Shown: positions 24,901 through 34,149 of the stretch, one piece after another
Position numbering within the stretch: position 1 is the first letter of the stretch
Layout: each line of letters begins with the position of its first letter
Assembly (NCBI GenBank): GCA_934045905.1
Contig: OW203767.1
Coordinates: 24,870,785-24,934,784 of the forward strand
Source of the DNA: Leuctra nigra
Lineage: Eukaryota; Arthropoda; Insecta; Plecoptera; Leuctridae
Reading direction: 5' to 3'
Length of the DNA: 64,000 nt
Translations under genes and position numbers: made by a program
The notes under the pieces: generated by a model
What the model saw: the letters and a program-made list of their open reading frames with translations, nothing else
Told to the model about the DNA's origin: nothing
The model's database searches: none

Positions 24901-27900
24901 AGTATACATTTTTCAAGATTATGGAATAAAATGACCTTAAAATGACAAAACTTTTGAAAATAACGACAGATTAGACTGAAAATTGGCAAAAATATCTAAA
25001 ATGTTGGTACCAATGACCACGCGAAGTTTCAAGTTGATCGGTCAATCTGTTCTAGTTTAAATTTCAAAAATCACCGTAAAAATGGTTTCAAATTTGAACC
25101 AATGGGAGGATTTGGCTGAAATTTATTATGATTGGGTAAATTGTTGGTTGAAATGACTTTGCTAAATTTCAAATTGATCGGAACAACCAATCGAAAGATA
25201 ATTTTTTTAAAATTAGAACCAATCACAGGAGCCCGTTCAAAAACGATCCCAGGGACCTCATAGATTACGTTAGTATGTGTACAAAATTTCAGATCGATTG
25301 CTTGAGCGGTTTGACCTGGGCTGTGACCACACAAAAAAAAAAAAAGCACACAGAGAAAGTGCCATAAGAGTACCGTGGTGACGCTCGCTACGCTCGCTCA
25401 ATTAATTTGCATGCAATACAAAAGCTTGTTTATTAGCGTGCTATGCAGAGCGGTTTCCTAGGTAGTCTCTTCTCTTTAAATTATTTATGAGATCTTGCAA
25501 CTTTTTTATCCTCTTTTTGAGTTTTGCACAAGTTATGCATCTACGGTCGGTGACGGGCAAAGATGAACAGCATGGGCCGGCCTATACCTGGTCATGTTAA
25601 ACTGGGTTCATCTTTGCCTGTCCCCAACTTGCCTGTGCACTTTGCACAGACAACTCAAATGATGCACCACCAAATTATTGAAATTAGGTAATTAAATGCA
25701 GTGGCGTGCCGACCTATGTAAATTTGGCGCAAATGCGCCGGAATTTTTGGGGGTGGGTGGGTGGGTACCTGACCGGGGTGGTGGTGCTGAAGGTAGTTTG
25801 GAGGATCGCAAAGGAACCAACATGAAATGCGTTCAATTAATGTTAATGAAGATGTTTGGATCAGAAAGAATACGGCCTAGAAGCACTTATTACAAAGGTT
25901 TATATCCCCTAAACACTGGAGTGTCCAGCAATCTAGGAATGTTCAGGTGATGGATGATGCAGCTCCCTGCTCCAACTGTTGAGGTTTAGTCATGTGAAAG
26001 TAAATAGATACAGTTATTGTAATACGTATAACACGTTGTCACCTAAATTGATGACCAAAATGCTATTTGCTGGGCGAAATTAAAAAATGCATGTGCTTAT
26101 TGAGCGAGCGTAGCGAGCGTCACCACGGTACTCTTATGGCACTTTCTCTGTGTGTTTTTTTTTTTTTTGTTTGTTTGTTTGTTTGTTTGTTGTTTTTTTT
26201 TTTGCCTGCACTGCCCAGGTCAAACCGCACAACCAATCGATCTGAAATTTTGTACACATACTAACGTATTCTATGCGATCCCTGGGATCTTTTCTGAACA
26301 ATATCCTGTGATTGGTTCAAATTTTATAAAAATTATCTTTCGATTGGTTGGTTCGATCAATTTGAAATTTAGCAAAGTCATTGCAACCAACATTGTACCC
26401 AATCAAAAAAAAAATCAGCCAAATCCTCCAATTGGTTCAAATTTGAAACCATTTTTCCTGTGATTTTTGAAATTTAAACTGGAACCGATTGACCGACCAA
26501 CTAAAAACTTCGCATGGTCATTGGTACCAACATTTAAGGTATTTTTGCCAATTTTCACTCTAATATGTCGTTATTTTCAAAAGTTTTTGTCATTTTAGGG
26601 ACTTTTTGCGTGTTGGCTGTCAAATTCACGGCGACTTCGAATCTACAAAATGCAATACAATTTCAAAAAATATCAAGTTTTCAATGTCTACTCAATTTAT
26701 GAAGAACAATTTTATTCTTTTATCTTTTACGATTTTACTCCAATGTTATGCAACTTTAGGAGGTAGATTTGATATTGTACATATTCTGGGTATCCTTTTG
26801 AGAAAATTAAAGAAATATGTGAAGGAAAAAATATTATATTTTATATTATGTTTCATGAAATATATGATTTTAAAACTTTTTTCTCTTTAAATATATTATC
26901 TGGAGCTGGGGGGGGGGGGGGGGGGGGGAAGGGGATAGTTGTAACTATCCCCTTCCCTCAACCCCCTCCCCCCGCTCTGTAACCGGTGGAGATTCTAGGA
27001 AATACATTATTAGAATTTCTCGCCAAATGAATATTGAAGTAATTTGTTACTGAAGTCATTATTGATTACCGATGAAGCCTTGTGAAATCGTAAAAGTAGG
27101 TAGGTATTTGTATTTGCTAAAGGTGGATTCACACGGCCGTTTAGGTGGATTCACACGGCCGTTTCAAACTTCCCAGGTTTGCCGAAGTTCCGAATCGCCG
27201 TTCCAAAAACTCCTGTGTGAACTATGAAAGTTTGGAACTCAATCTTCGCAGTTCGAATCTTTTCTTAGTTCACACGGGAGTTTTTGGAACGGCGATTCGG
27301 AACTTCGGCAAACTTGGGAAGTTCGGAACGGCCGTGTGAATCCACCTTTTCAAACTTCCCAAGTTTGCCGAAGTTCCGAATCGCCGTTCCAAAAACTCCC
27401 GTGTGAACTATGAAAGTTTGGAACTCAATCTTCGCAGTTCGAATCTTTTCATAGTTCACACAGGGGTTTTTGGAACGGCGATTTGGAACTTCGGCAAACT
27501 TGGGAAGTTTGGAACGGCCGTGTGAATCCACCTTAAGAGTTGGCAAAAGTGACTGCAATCACAAGGTGACTATAGTCAACTTAAAAACTTTAATAATCAA
27601 TTTTGTTCGTATAAAAATGAAATAAATGTATGAAAAGTAATTTTGAAAGTGAGTCATACTCCAACTTTTACACCCCCCCCCCCCCCCTCCCCCCCCCCCA
27701 CCATCGTGTACGTACGTTCGTCATTATATGTACAGGCTCAGGCACATACATTTGGTTCTTTTTGTAGAAAATAATAAGAATTTTTTTACTTTTAACACTT
27801 GGAGATTATTCACAAAATTAATCAAGGATTCTAGGATTTAATGATTGCATGCAAGGTCATAAAAGAAAGATTAGTGACAAAATGCTCATCACCACTTACC

Positions 27901-30900
27901 CTTGCGGGAAAACACTTAAATTTGACACTTATTATGAAAAATTGATAGAATTCTGCTCTTTTCCGCACGTACTCTCCCCAAAATAATAAACGGTACTTGG
28001 TACAAAACGTATTGGCTGCTGGGCCGGTTCCTTGACAATCAATCCTTGTTATTATCAATGAAATCAGAGCTCACCTAAAAGAGTTAGATAATGCGTTAGC
28101 ACTGACTTCATGGGATGATGCCATCAAACCTTTATCAGATAATTCATTTTCTTTGAGTACCGTTTATTATTTGGGGGAGTGTACATACTATGATAAGCAT
28201 TCAGTTACCAGTCCTCCAAATAATTTAAAACAAAACGAAACATTTTGACATTTGCATATACATAGTCTTGTGCGTTAAAAACACTTATCCACTTGAGTCT
28301 GCATCTCATGTTTTCCATCGGCATGTTTCCGGCAATAGTTTGACTGATTTATAGCATCAAGTCTGAGATAGTAACGAATGCACATCGAACATTGCCACCG
28401 AGACGTCTATGGTGATTTAGTGGAGAGACCATCTTTGTGAGGCTGGTTTCTCAGAAACTCCTCCCAATTAGACGGCCTGCTGCATCTTTCAATGTCCCCG
28501 ATGCATGGGTAATGTGGAATGTCGTTAAAAGCCTGCCAGCTAAATTCCATACTTTTATCTTCTTCCAATTGCTCGGGCTAAATGGCCGATTAATAAATAC
28601 ATAAGAAGTGCATGCGTAGAACATTGTACTTATCCTTAAAGTTATAACTTTGAGATAGTTGATCGCAATTAGTTTCCTGGTTGTAGTCTTTCTTGTCGCT
28701 TTGGTATAATCATTAATCGTTATCAATTAAGAATTCTTTTGAGAGATGCAAGTTTTTTTGTATGCTACATTCTTTAGATTTGCATTACAGAAACCAGATT
28801 ATACAGGCTACAAATTATACTCGTGGATCTAGGCTGAAAATGTGCATGTATTTTTTTTACAGATGCAAATTAAGATCAGTCCTGTAGTTCTCGGCATAAT
28901 TGGTTCGATTTTATTTGCTGGACGCTCGATTAATGGTTGAAGTAGGACTTTGATCGACCTTCAAACTGGTCAATTACAATTTTCTTCTACTGTTTCGTGT
29001 TTGCGAATTTTTATCGAGGCTTTTAATCACCTCTGGGTTCTCTTCTTTGGACTCATTAACATAACTCGATATTTTATTTTGGAATTTCAGTTCTTTTGAA
29101 CCATTTCCGTAACACAACAAAGTCGGACTTTAGTTTGAAATCAAATCAGAAATTGTTTGTGCTGTCTCTTTACTAAAACATTTGAATGTGTAGTTTAGTT
29201 TCCTCATTATCTAGGTATTCTGGTTGCTACTTATTTTGTGAAACTGCACAGTTGCACCTGCACGACGATCACGTGAAGTCATCTAGAAACCAGCGCCACC
29301 CAAATGATTCTGAATAATTTTGGAACGTTTTACATATTTTTAAATTTGAAAATAAGAACATTCTATTTTGAAACACATCAACTCTGGATTCACATAGGCA
29401 TTAAAGAATGATTCATTCGCATTTAATAGCAGTTTCGTATCAGGCACAGGTATGAGTGGTTTATGCTTTAGTGCTGCTAGCAAATCAGCCTCGAGCCACG
29501 TCTAGAGTGGAAACAGCCTGTGCCGGATGTTCGGAACTCAAGTGGCACACACACTCTATCTCCTACTATCACATTACAACTCCTACTCGACCCTCTCTCT
29601 CACATTGGACCTGTGTGATGCAATTTTTAGATGCCTCAATGGGAAACGAATCTTTTCAAGGCAATAATTGCTATTCAATTCAATCATATGGAAAGTCTTA
29701 TGATGATTCTTTAATTTTCTATTTCAATTCAATTTTTATAAGTCAAATACAGTTTTTCTTTCTTTTTGTGTTTATGAAGGTTATAAAAATCGTTCAGAAA
29801 CAATAGAGTTGGAAGTGAAATCATGTAAGGGAATTCTTTGATGAAGAACACAACTTTCCATTATTAATTTGATGTGTATTTATAAATGTTATGCAATGAC
29901 CGATGTGTGTGGATGGGAATCGCTGTGGCTGCTAACAAGATAGCATCTTTCATTGTCGCTTTTATTTGCTGGATCCGTGCTCGCGTTTGTAGAACAATGC
30001 GACGTTAATTGCTGATCTTGAAATGAATTCAGTGGTTGCATTTAAACGGTTGAAATTAGTACCTGTCCAGTCTTCAAAGTGTCTGAGATAGAGTGTTAAA
30101 GTGGAGTTACTGTTGTTAATCTATTATAGATAGAATTTTCTTGATTCGTGGTTATATTGGTCAGTTTGTAATTACTAATTTTACTCATCGAGAATAGATT
30201 ATTTTTATAATTGTCTTCTAGCTTCTATAGGGTAGTGGCATCCCCTGGTTGCTCGGTGACAGCATCGTCACCGGTGGTATGACAGTTCGTAGAAGCATTC
30301 TCTACCTTCATTCCATTCTCCTCGGAGATCTCTAACCCTCATCAGTGTGTTGTGTCTAATGTCCGTCCGTCCGATCGGGTAGCTCAGTTGGTAGAGCTCT
30401 CGCCCGGCAAGTGAGAGGTCCCGGGTGCGAGCCCCGGTTCGGTCGGATATTTTTCACAACACACATCATATCCTTCATATCGAACTCTATCTTGTTAATA
30501 TTTTTTGGGGGACGGGCAATTTTTCAATACTTAATCCTTTTTTAAATACCTACAGTTGTGAAAGAAAGATAATAAAAAGAAAGATAGATATACTAATGAA
30601 AACATCTGTCCCCCAGATAGATTTTTGTCAGCTGTGACGTCAGATGAGATTGCCGTATAATTAAAATATTTATTGATTGAGCGAGCGAAGCGAGCGTCTC
30701 CATTTGGCTCTTTTGGCACGGACCTCTGTGTTTTTTCTGCTATTAACCGATACACAGGTCGCACCATTTCACCGATCGATCTGAAATTTTGCACACATGT
30801 AAAACCAACCTTCTCTGTTTGCAGACCCTAATTTTTTTGGAAATCCATTAATTGGTTAAAATTTAAATAAATATCTCCTGATAGGCTGAAAAATTAAAAC

Positions 30901-33867
30901 TGTCTTCGATAATTCTGATCAAACTCATATTTTGCATGATCATTAAGACCAATATTGTCTCTTATTTTACAAAATGTCATCCCAATCAGTTAAAGAACGT
31001 ATGAACTTATTGGAATTTTTAATATCTGTCAGTAATGAAGTATCGAAATGAATGTTTTCCAGTGCCAATTGAATTGAATATGATTTGCTATATTTACCAG
31101 GGTGCTTAGAAGCTATTTTCAAGTTTCGATGAAAAGCATAATATACTTTTATGTTGTATTCAATATATGTTTTCTGTGCGTTGTGTACGCATTTCCGGTT
31201 CGCGAATTTGCACGTATCCGTGCTCGCTCATCAACGCGTTACACGGAGCGTTTTCCTAGTTTAGGCTACAGAGTAGCCTTATTAGATATTATTTGTTGTT
31301 ATTTTAATTAAATATAAAATATTTCTATGGCACCTATGTCAATAATGCAATTCGTGCAAGAATTTACAAAAATTGCAAGTGTGAAACTTTTTCAACACAA
31401 ATTCTGGTTTGAACCGTATTTCTTCAAGTATAATTGCTGTTTTCACTCCCCAATTATAGTGTCCTGTCACTGTCTTTCATTCAAAAACATTGATCGTGTA
31501 ATTCAGGCTTCACTCTACTTTACACGGTGCTTAAAAAATTGATTTCATCAGGTCCCTCAAAAACAATTCATGTTTTCCTAACCTTATTCTATTATTATTC
31601 GATCAAAGTACAACAAAAAAACACTCTGCACTGACATTTAAAAAAAAACTTTGTCCGTCAGTAGGTGACTGAACCCAGTTACCTTGGTTACAACATGCAT
31701 TGTTTATTGCATTTGTTATTAACTATTGACGCAGGTTCAAGATCGCAGCTACGATCTCGCTCTATCTCTCTCACGACTCTGTATGTCTGTCTCGGTTTAC
31801 GTCGGACTTTTGTCGGCACGGCGACCTACTCGCAACAAAAGAAGGCTGCAGTGTGTAGTAGTCGATTGAACAGGTTCCTTGTAATGCATGCGAAGAGGTT
31901 TCAGGTTGAGTTGTGATGTGTATTATATGCGAGAGTATTGGGAGCAGTCATTCGGAGATGGGACGTTGATATGTGGATCGAGATAGGTTTGGAGGGAGAT
32001 GTTTTTGTTTTGTTATTCAAGATGGTGAAAGGGTTTCGCGGAAATATTTAAATTTTATATGACACTCATTTTGTATTGCTTTTATAGTATCTGATACCTA
32101 ATTTATTATTTATGTTTACCTTTAAATTTTGACGGAACGTAATGGATTTCTTCAGAAAATCGACAATTTAATTTTTATTATTTAAATTGATGAAACTGAT
32201 CGTCTTAGGATTTATTTACAACCTACTTGAATTTCGTCAAAATCAGAAGAAATTAAAGTTATCTTTTCTATCCTATGCGATTACGTTGTGAACTGATGAA
32301 ACCAAATCCATGCTAAATTGTCAGCATAATAACTTTGAATTAAAATATAATTTGATTTAAATCCGATTACCCAATCATGCCATGATTTGGAATATTTTAT
32401 ATCGGGTAATCAGTTACAAGCTGAACGCATGGACTAGTTTTTTTTATCGCAAGATCATTTGTATTCAATTGTTTCGTTTAATGCAACCAACGAAATCTCG
32501 TCCTCTTAAAAATAATAAATTACTACTTGACAGTTCGTACTATCTATCAATTTAGCTTCCCAAACCGGAATCGTAAAAGCAACTATCAATCCATTTCAAC
32601 TAATCCCAGTAATATTCAAGCCTTTTGGCATCAAAAATGATAAATGACATCTAAGTATACTGTAAATAACTCGCCCGTCTGTATCCTGCCTGCTCGGAAG
32701 AAGTCTGAATCTTCGCATACATCATCGCACAAGTTAAGTAGGTTGTAATCAGCCGGTAATACATTACACGGCGGCAGTGCTGATTCCGATCTGGCCTCTC
32801 TGATATAATAATAAAGGTCGAGATGATGGGTTCTGACAGCGGGTAGCTCAGGCAAATGCGCTGCTGAAAGGATGTGGAAGATCGCTTTCGACTTGGATGA
32901 GCACCTGATTTAGTGACCAGAGGAGCCACCGAGGAGGCTGCTTCTAGAGGATGTTATCCGATCTTCTGTTCGCCAAGTTTATTGCGACGCCAAGATGTTT
33001 TTACATAATTGCCAGCTTTAAGTTTGACACATCCTGAATTGTAATATTTATTGGGGGTTTTTAATTACACGATTTCCGTGTTTGCGTTTTTTTAATTATC
33101 TGAAAACTGGCAAAATAGTATTTGAAGGGTTCAGGGGAATTGTGCCACTTTATCTACTGATTTGGAGCGGATGATTTTGCTGGTTCTTATAAATGTTACG
33201 CCGTTATTGCCAAACATTTGATGAGGCAGATACCAATTGTACTGAGAAAAAGCTCTGTGTGAGTTGATAAGCGAGCCCTTCTGCATGCAAAGTAATATTA
33301 TGTGTGAAAGTTGCTGCTTGGACCTCTGGACAACAGCTGTAAAGACAAACAAATGTTTGCAAATAATAGATGAAATAATACGTTTTGGATTTTAGACAAA
33401 TTTGACAAATAATTCCTTAAAATTTCATAACTCTAGCTGAAATTGTAAAATTTTATAAAATGTTGGTCCCAATGACCATTCATATTCACTTTTCAACCAA
33501 TAATATGATTTTCGTTTGTCTGCTGGTATGACATTAGTGTGTGTACCAAATTTCTGATCGACGTTCCTGTGCATCTGGCAAAAACATTTTTAATTATTTT
33601 AATGCTGAGATTGCACAAATAAATGCTCACCATAACCTCACATCAGCAAACTACTCTGTCACGATGTATGTTCTCACGCTCTGTTCTCCGCTGATTTGCA
33701 GACAAGTGCTGGAGCGAGCCACGGTGCAGAAGCTGTCGTCGCACAAGATGAAGTCCCTCTTCAAGAAGTTCCTGGCGTTCGAGGAGGCGCACGGGGACGA
33801 GGAGAGCGCCACACGGGTGCGCCAGTTAGCGCTCGAGTACGTCGAGTCGGCCGGCGGCATGGGCTAG
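9967..33867 (+). CDS. PDCD11: PDCD11/Rrp5 ribosome-biogenesis factor, seven coding exons
   Basis: Complete gene for the nucleolar rRNA-processing factor Rrp5/PDCD11, which binds pre-rRNA and acts in both small- and large-subunit assembly. Exons: 9967-10080, 10296-12017, 15733-16914, 17444-17545, 18523-18676, 20049-20214, 33702-33867, all GT-AG with matching phases, giving 1201 residues. The N-terminus [14 protein letters not shown] matches the family's FPRGG motif. Six S1 RNA-binding domains follow (roughly residues 86-170, 184-270, 282-360, 365-465, 470-555, 562-635; the sixth spans exons 2-3). Then comes a poly-Lys, acidic linker (about 670-850), and HAT/TPR-like helical repeats from about 938 to the end ([44 protein letters not shown]). 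It is shorter than yeast or human Rrp5, which have about twelve S1 domains. Introns are 215, 3715, 529, 977, 1372 and 13487 bases; the largest are filled by transposons. Confidence 0.95.
10296..12017 (+). CDS. PDCD11: PDCD11 exon 2 (S1 domains 1-6)
   Basis: Acceptor TTGTTTTCAG; 574 codons starting [20 protein letters not shown], then DLFP and [16 protein letters not shown]. It holds five whole S1 domains and most of a sixth (ending NFYVGQL). Each opens with a G-x-(V/L/F) strand, and several carry the later (F/Y)xVGQ strand. Donor CTG|GTAAGA at 12018, phase 0. Confidence 0.95.
12138..12242 (+). mobile_element. SINE-like element, left half (split by a transposon)
   Basis: tRNA-type A-box head AGCAAGTTGGCTCAGGCATT followed by a (TAG)n run. 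The element is cut at 12242 by the TA-target transposon and resumes at 15284. Confidence 0.55.
12243..15283. mobile_element. TA-target DNA transposon, non-autonomous
   Basis: Terminal inverted repeats GGGGAGGCCGGTACATAGTG (left) and the matching right end, flanked by TA on both sides (12241-12242 and 15284-15285). The motif GGTACATAGTGGGAC or its inverse recurs inside, near 12405, 12450, 14855, 14880 and 15240. No transposase reading frame is present. The TA target suggests the Tc1/mariner/pogo superfamily. About 960 bases once the nested hAT element is removed. It lies in PDCD11 intron 2. Confidence 0.8.
12473..14553. mobile_element. hAT element, 2081 bp, nested
   Basis: Ends TAGGGATGGCACTTTTACCG and its inverse, with an exact 8-bp target duplication CTGCTGGT (12465-12472 and 14554-14561). 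Subterminal regions are built of repeated GGTAAATTTACC-type palindromes. No transposase frame found, so non-autonomous. It inserted into the TA-target element, so it is the younger of the two. Confidence 0.9.
15284..15450 (+). mobile_element. SINE-like element, right half
   Basis: Continues the (TAG)n run, then a B-box-like CGAGTTCGATTCCC and a tail CCACGACTGCCACCTTCCCA. Together with 12138-12242 it makes one interrupted tRNA-derived SINE. Confidence 0.5.
15733..16914 (+). CDS. PDCD11: PDCD11 exon 3 (end of S1-6, Lys-rich linker, first HAT)
   Basis: Acceptor [30 protein letters not shown] completes the sixth S1 domain. There follow several poly-Lys clusters of up to nine lysines, probably nucleolar targeting signals, alternating with acidic stretches. 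Then a Ser/Asp-rich segment, an Arg/Glu/Ala-rich helix, and the first HAT helices ([20 protein letters not shown]). Donor AAG|GTTGGT at 16915, phase 0. Confidence 0.93.
17444..17545 (+). CDS. PDCD11: PDCD11 exon 4
   Basis: Acceptor CATCCTGCAG; 34 codons, [20 protein letters not shown] and onward, forming one HAT helix pair. Donor CAG|GTACGT at 17546, phase 0. Confidence 0.9.
18523..18676 (+). CDS. PDCD11: PDCD11 exon 5
   Basis: Acceptor [31 protein letters not shown] continuing to ALNGLQQKE. Ends in phase 1 at GAAC|GTGAGT (18677), where C plus AC of the next exon gives His. Confidence 0.92.
18824..19474. mobile_element. hAT element, 651 bp, same family as 12473-14553
   Basis: Same ends and subterminal GGTAAATTTACC palindromes, with an exact 8-bp duplication CAAACAGC (18816-18823 and 19475-19482). 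Internal text such as ATCTATAATCAATGTTAATA is shared, so it is an internal-deletion relative of the 2081-bp copy. It sits in PDCD11 intron 5. Its flanks carry GTTGATCAACTTGGTT and the inverse, so it landed in an older short palindromic element. Confidence 0.9.
20049..20214 (+). CDS. PDCD11: PDCD11 exon 6
   Basis: Acceptor [29 protein letters not shown] and [20 protein letters not shown], close to the family's FAQLE and YPKRTDVW HAT motifs. Ends phase 2 at CCAG|GTGAGT (20215). Confidence 0.93.
20289..20468. mobile_element. 180-bp fold-back MITE (TA target)
   Basis: Almost wholly palindromic: CTACAGTTCGTTTTTCCTGT on the left and its near-inverse on the right, then AACTCTC, then GTTGTTCTG and GGCCGAGAAAGAC arms around a loop of about 27 bases. 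TA flanks at 20287-20288 and 20469-20470. A second copy is at 46936-47109. Confidence 0.85.
20665..21121. mobile_element. piggyBac-type MITE (TTAA target)
   Basis: TTAA at 20661-20664 and 21122-21125 brackets ends CCCATTGGC and GCCAATGGG. The CCC start and TTAA duplication are the piggyBac hallmark. No transposase. It carries an inverted copy of the 27971-type MITE inside (about 20830-21062). Confidence 0.8.
21221..21871. mobile_element. piggyBac-type MITE, 651 bp (TTAA target)
   Basis: TTAA at 21217-21220 and 21872-21875; ends CCCTCTTAGTGCCA and TGGCACTAAGAGGG, a perfect inverted repeat. Just inside the left end lie perfect palindromes AGAGCCGATATATCGGCTCT and GCCGATATATCGGC. No transposase frame. 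Confidence 0.9.
22268..22469. mobile_element. Palindromic MITE, TAA target (PIF/Harbinger-like)
   Basis: Ends AGGTGGATTCACACGGCCGT and the inverse, flanked by TAA on both sides (22265-22267, 22470-22472). Nearly the whole 202 bases fold back on themselves around AACTATGAAAG. A 3-bp TAA target fits PIF/Harbinger. Open frames on both strands are a by-product of the palindrome. Confidence 0.85.
23051..23340. mobile_element. Fold-back element, 290 bp
   Basis: Left CCCCTACTTTTTTCTAAACG and right inverse AAGAAAAAAGTAGGGG. The inner arms also match (AGATCTGTGTCTCTAG versus CTAGAGACACAGAT). Target duplication not resolved. Confidence 0.75.
23425..23640. mobile_element. Fold-back element carrying histone-type 3' stem-loops
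   Basis: Arms of about 100 bases from TTGCATGGCAGT to ACTGCCATGCAA, around a short loop near 23525-23540. On the minus strand 23468-23483 reads GGCCCTTATCAGGGCC, preceded by AAC and followed by ACCA. This fits the histone mRNA stem-loop rule (six-base stem, UHUH loop, ACCA tail). The plus-strand arm at 23582-23597 has the same motif with one stem mismatch (GGCCCTTATCATGGCC). An 11-base direct repeat AAAATAACTTA is at 23382-23392 and 23639-23649. No histone coding sequence is recognisable. Confidence 0.75.
24157..25402 (-). mobile_element. Dispersed repeat with CTAG|T and GAGCGAGCG ends (Helitron-like?), copy 1
   Basis: One end is ACTAGGAAAACACTCAGTGT with AACGCGTTGATGAGCGAGCA, the other is GACGCTCGCTACGCTCGCTC. 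The body holds phrases shared with the other copies (CCAATGACCACGCGAAGTTT; AAATTTCAGATCGATTGC). On the minus strand the first end reads ...TTTTCCTAG|T, as in Helitron 3' termini. It is interrupted by the MITE at 24516-24754. No Rep/helicase frame. Confidence 0.6.
24516..24754. mobile_element. TA-target MITE, 239 bp
   Basis: Ends GGCCATTTAAGAAAGT and ACTTTCTTAAATGGCC, flanked by TA at 24514-24515 and 24755-24756. The core holds GCATGCGCAGTGCGCA and TGACGTCA, which look like NRF1- and CRE-type sites. Confidence 0.75.
26100..26640 (+). mobile_element. Dispersed GAGCGAGCG-ended repeat, copy 2
   Basis: Starts TGAGCGAGCGTAGCGAGCGT and runs as the inverse of 24900-25400 (GGTCAAACCGCACAACCAAT; GTACACATACTAACG). 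With copy 1 it forms an inverted pair about 700 bases apart. The CTAG end is not found; probably truncated near 26640. A GT-rich simple run lies at 26155-26205. Confidence 0.6.
26908..26960. repeat. Poly-G tract and hairpin
   Basis: About 21 consecutive G, then AAGGGGATAGTTG/TAACTATCCCCTTCC forming a hairpin. A partner poly-C tract lies at about 27671-27700. Low-complexity sequence prone to assembly error. Confidence 0.8.
27121..27533. mobile_element. Composite (dimeric) PIF/Harbinger-like MITE
   Basis: Same family as 22268-22469, TAA on both sides (27118-27120, 27534-27536). Two palindromic units lie head to tail (about 27143-27347 and 27348-27533), with an extra 22-base duplicated left tip. 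Confidence 0.8.
27971..28190. mobile_element. 220-bp MITE, best copy of a three-copy family
   Basis: Ends AAATAATAAACGGTACTT and AGTACCGTTTATTATTTG inverted, with GTAC-containing tips. Internal TTGACAATCAATCCTTGTTA is shared with 6303-6537 and 20830-21062. Target duplication unclear. Confidence 0.7.
28191..30370. other. PDCD11 intron 6, unannotated stretch
   Basis: About 2.2 kb of AT-rich intron. No coding, RNA or repeat signal recognised. Confidence 0.4.
30373..30445 (+). tRNA. tRNA-Ala(GGC)-like cloverleaf, probably pseudogene or SINE head
   Basis: A full 73-base cloverleaf can be drawn. Acceptor GATCGGG/TTCGGTC pairs 7/7 with three G-U; D stem GCTC/GAGC with loop AGTTGGTA; anticodon stem CTCGC/GTGAG with loop CCGGCAA (anticodon GGC, 30406-30408); T stem CCGGG/CCCGG with loop TGCGAGC. 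Against a working tRNA: C instead of U before the anticodon, TGC instead of TTC in the T loop, and GGC is rarely used for Ala in animals. It lies within PDCD11 intron 6, flanked by inverted GTGTGTTGTG/CACAACACAC. Confidence 0.5.
30677..31259 (+). mobile_element. Dispersed GAGCGAGCG...CTAG repeat, copy 3
   Basis: Starts TTGAGCGAGCGAAGCGAGCG and ends CACGGAGCGTTTTCCTAG|T, so both family ends are present in 583 bases. Body phrases match copies 1, 2 and 4. It is the shortest full-length-looking copy. Confidence 0.65.
31260..33701. other. PDCD11 intron 6, 3' part
   Basis: AT-rich intron. About 33420-33590 resembles a fragment of the GAGCGAGCG family body (GTTGGTCCCAATGACCAT). Nothing else recognised. 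Confidence 0.4.
33702..33867 (+). CDS. PDCD11: PDCD11 exon 7 (stop codon)
   Basis: Acceptor CTGATTTGCAG; the first A completes Arg, then [20 protein letters not shown] and [17 protein letters not shown], stop TAG at 33865. Matches the Rrp5 C-terminal helices. It is 13.5 kb from exon 6. Confidence 0.93.
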
Positions 33868-34140
33868 CACGTCTTCGATTAGGTACTTGATACAATCATT
33901 GTTTTATCATAGAGATTCATATACTTACAGAGAGGGGCAAGTAGATAGCCAGCCTTGGTATGATGCGATGTACATTGTCAGGGTAGATCTGAGCATGCTC
34001 AGCCACCATCTTGGAGATTATTTCAAAAATTACTTTAAAAATGGCACCCCCCTCGATTGTAATGTTGTTGGCAAGAGACTTGAATGTTACTTTGTACTAA
34101 CCTTCAGTGCATACTTCACAGTAACAAGCAGCACAGAACA

Positions 34141-34146
34141 AATAAA
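34141..34146 (+). terminator. Candidate PDCD11 polyadenylation signal
   Basis: AATAAA, 274 bases after the PDCD11 stop; a second AATAAA lies near 34839. Which is used cannot be told from sequence. Confidence 0.5.
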
Positions 34147-34149
34147 TGT

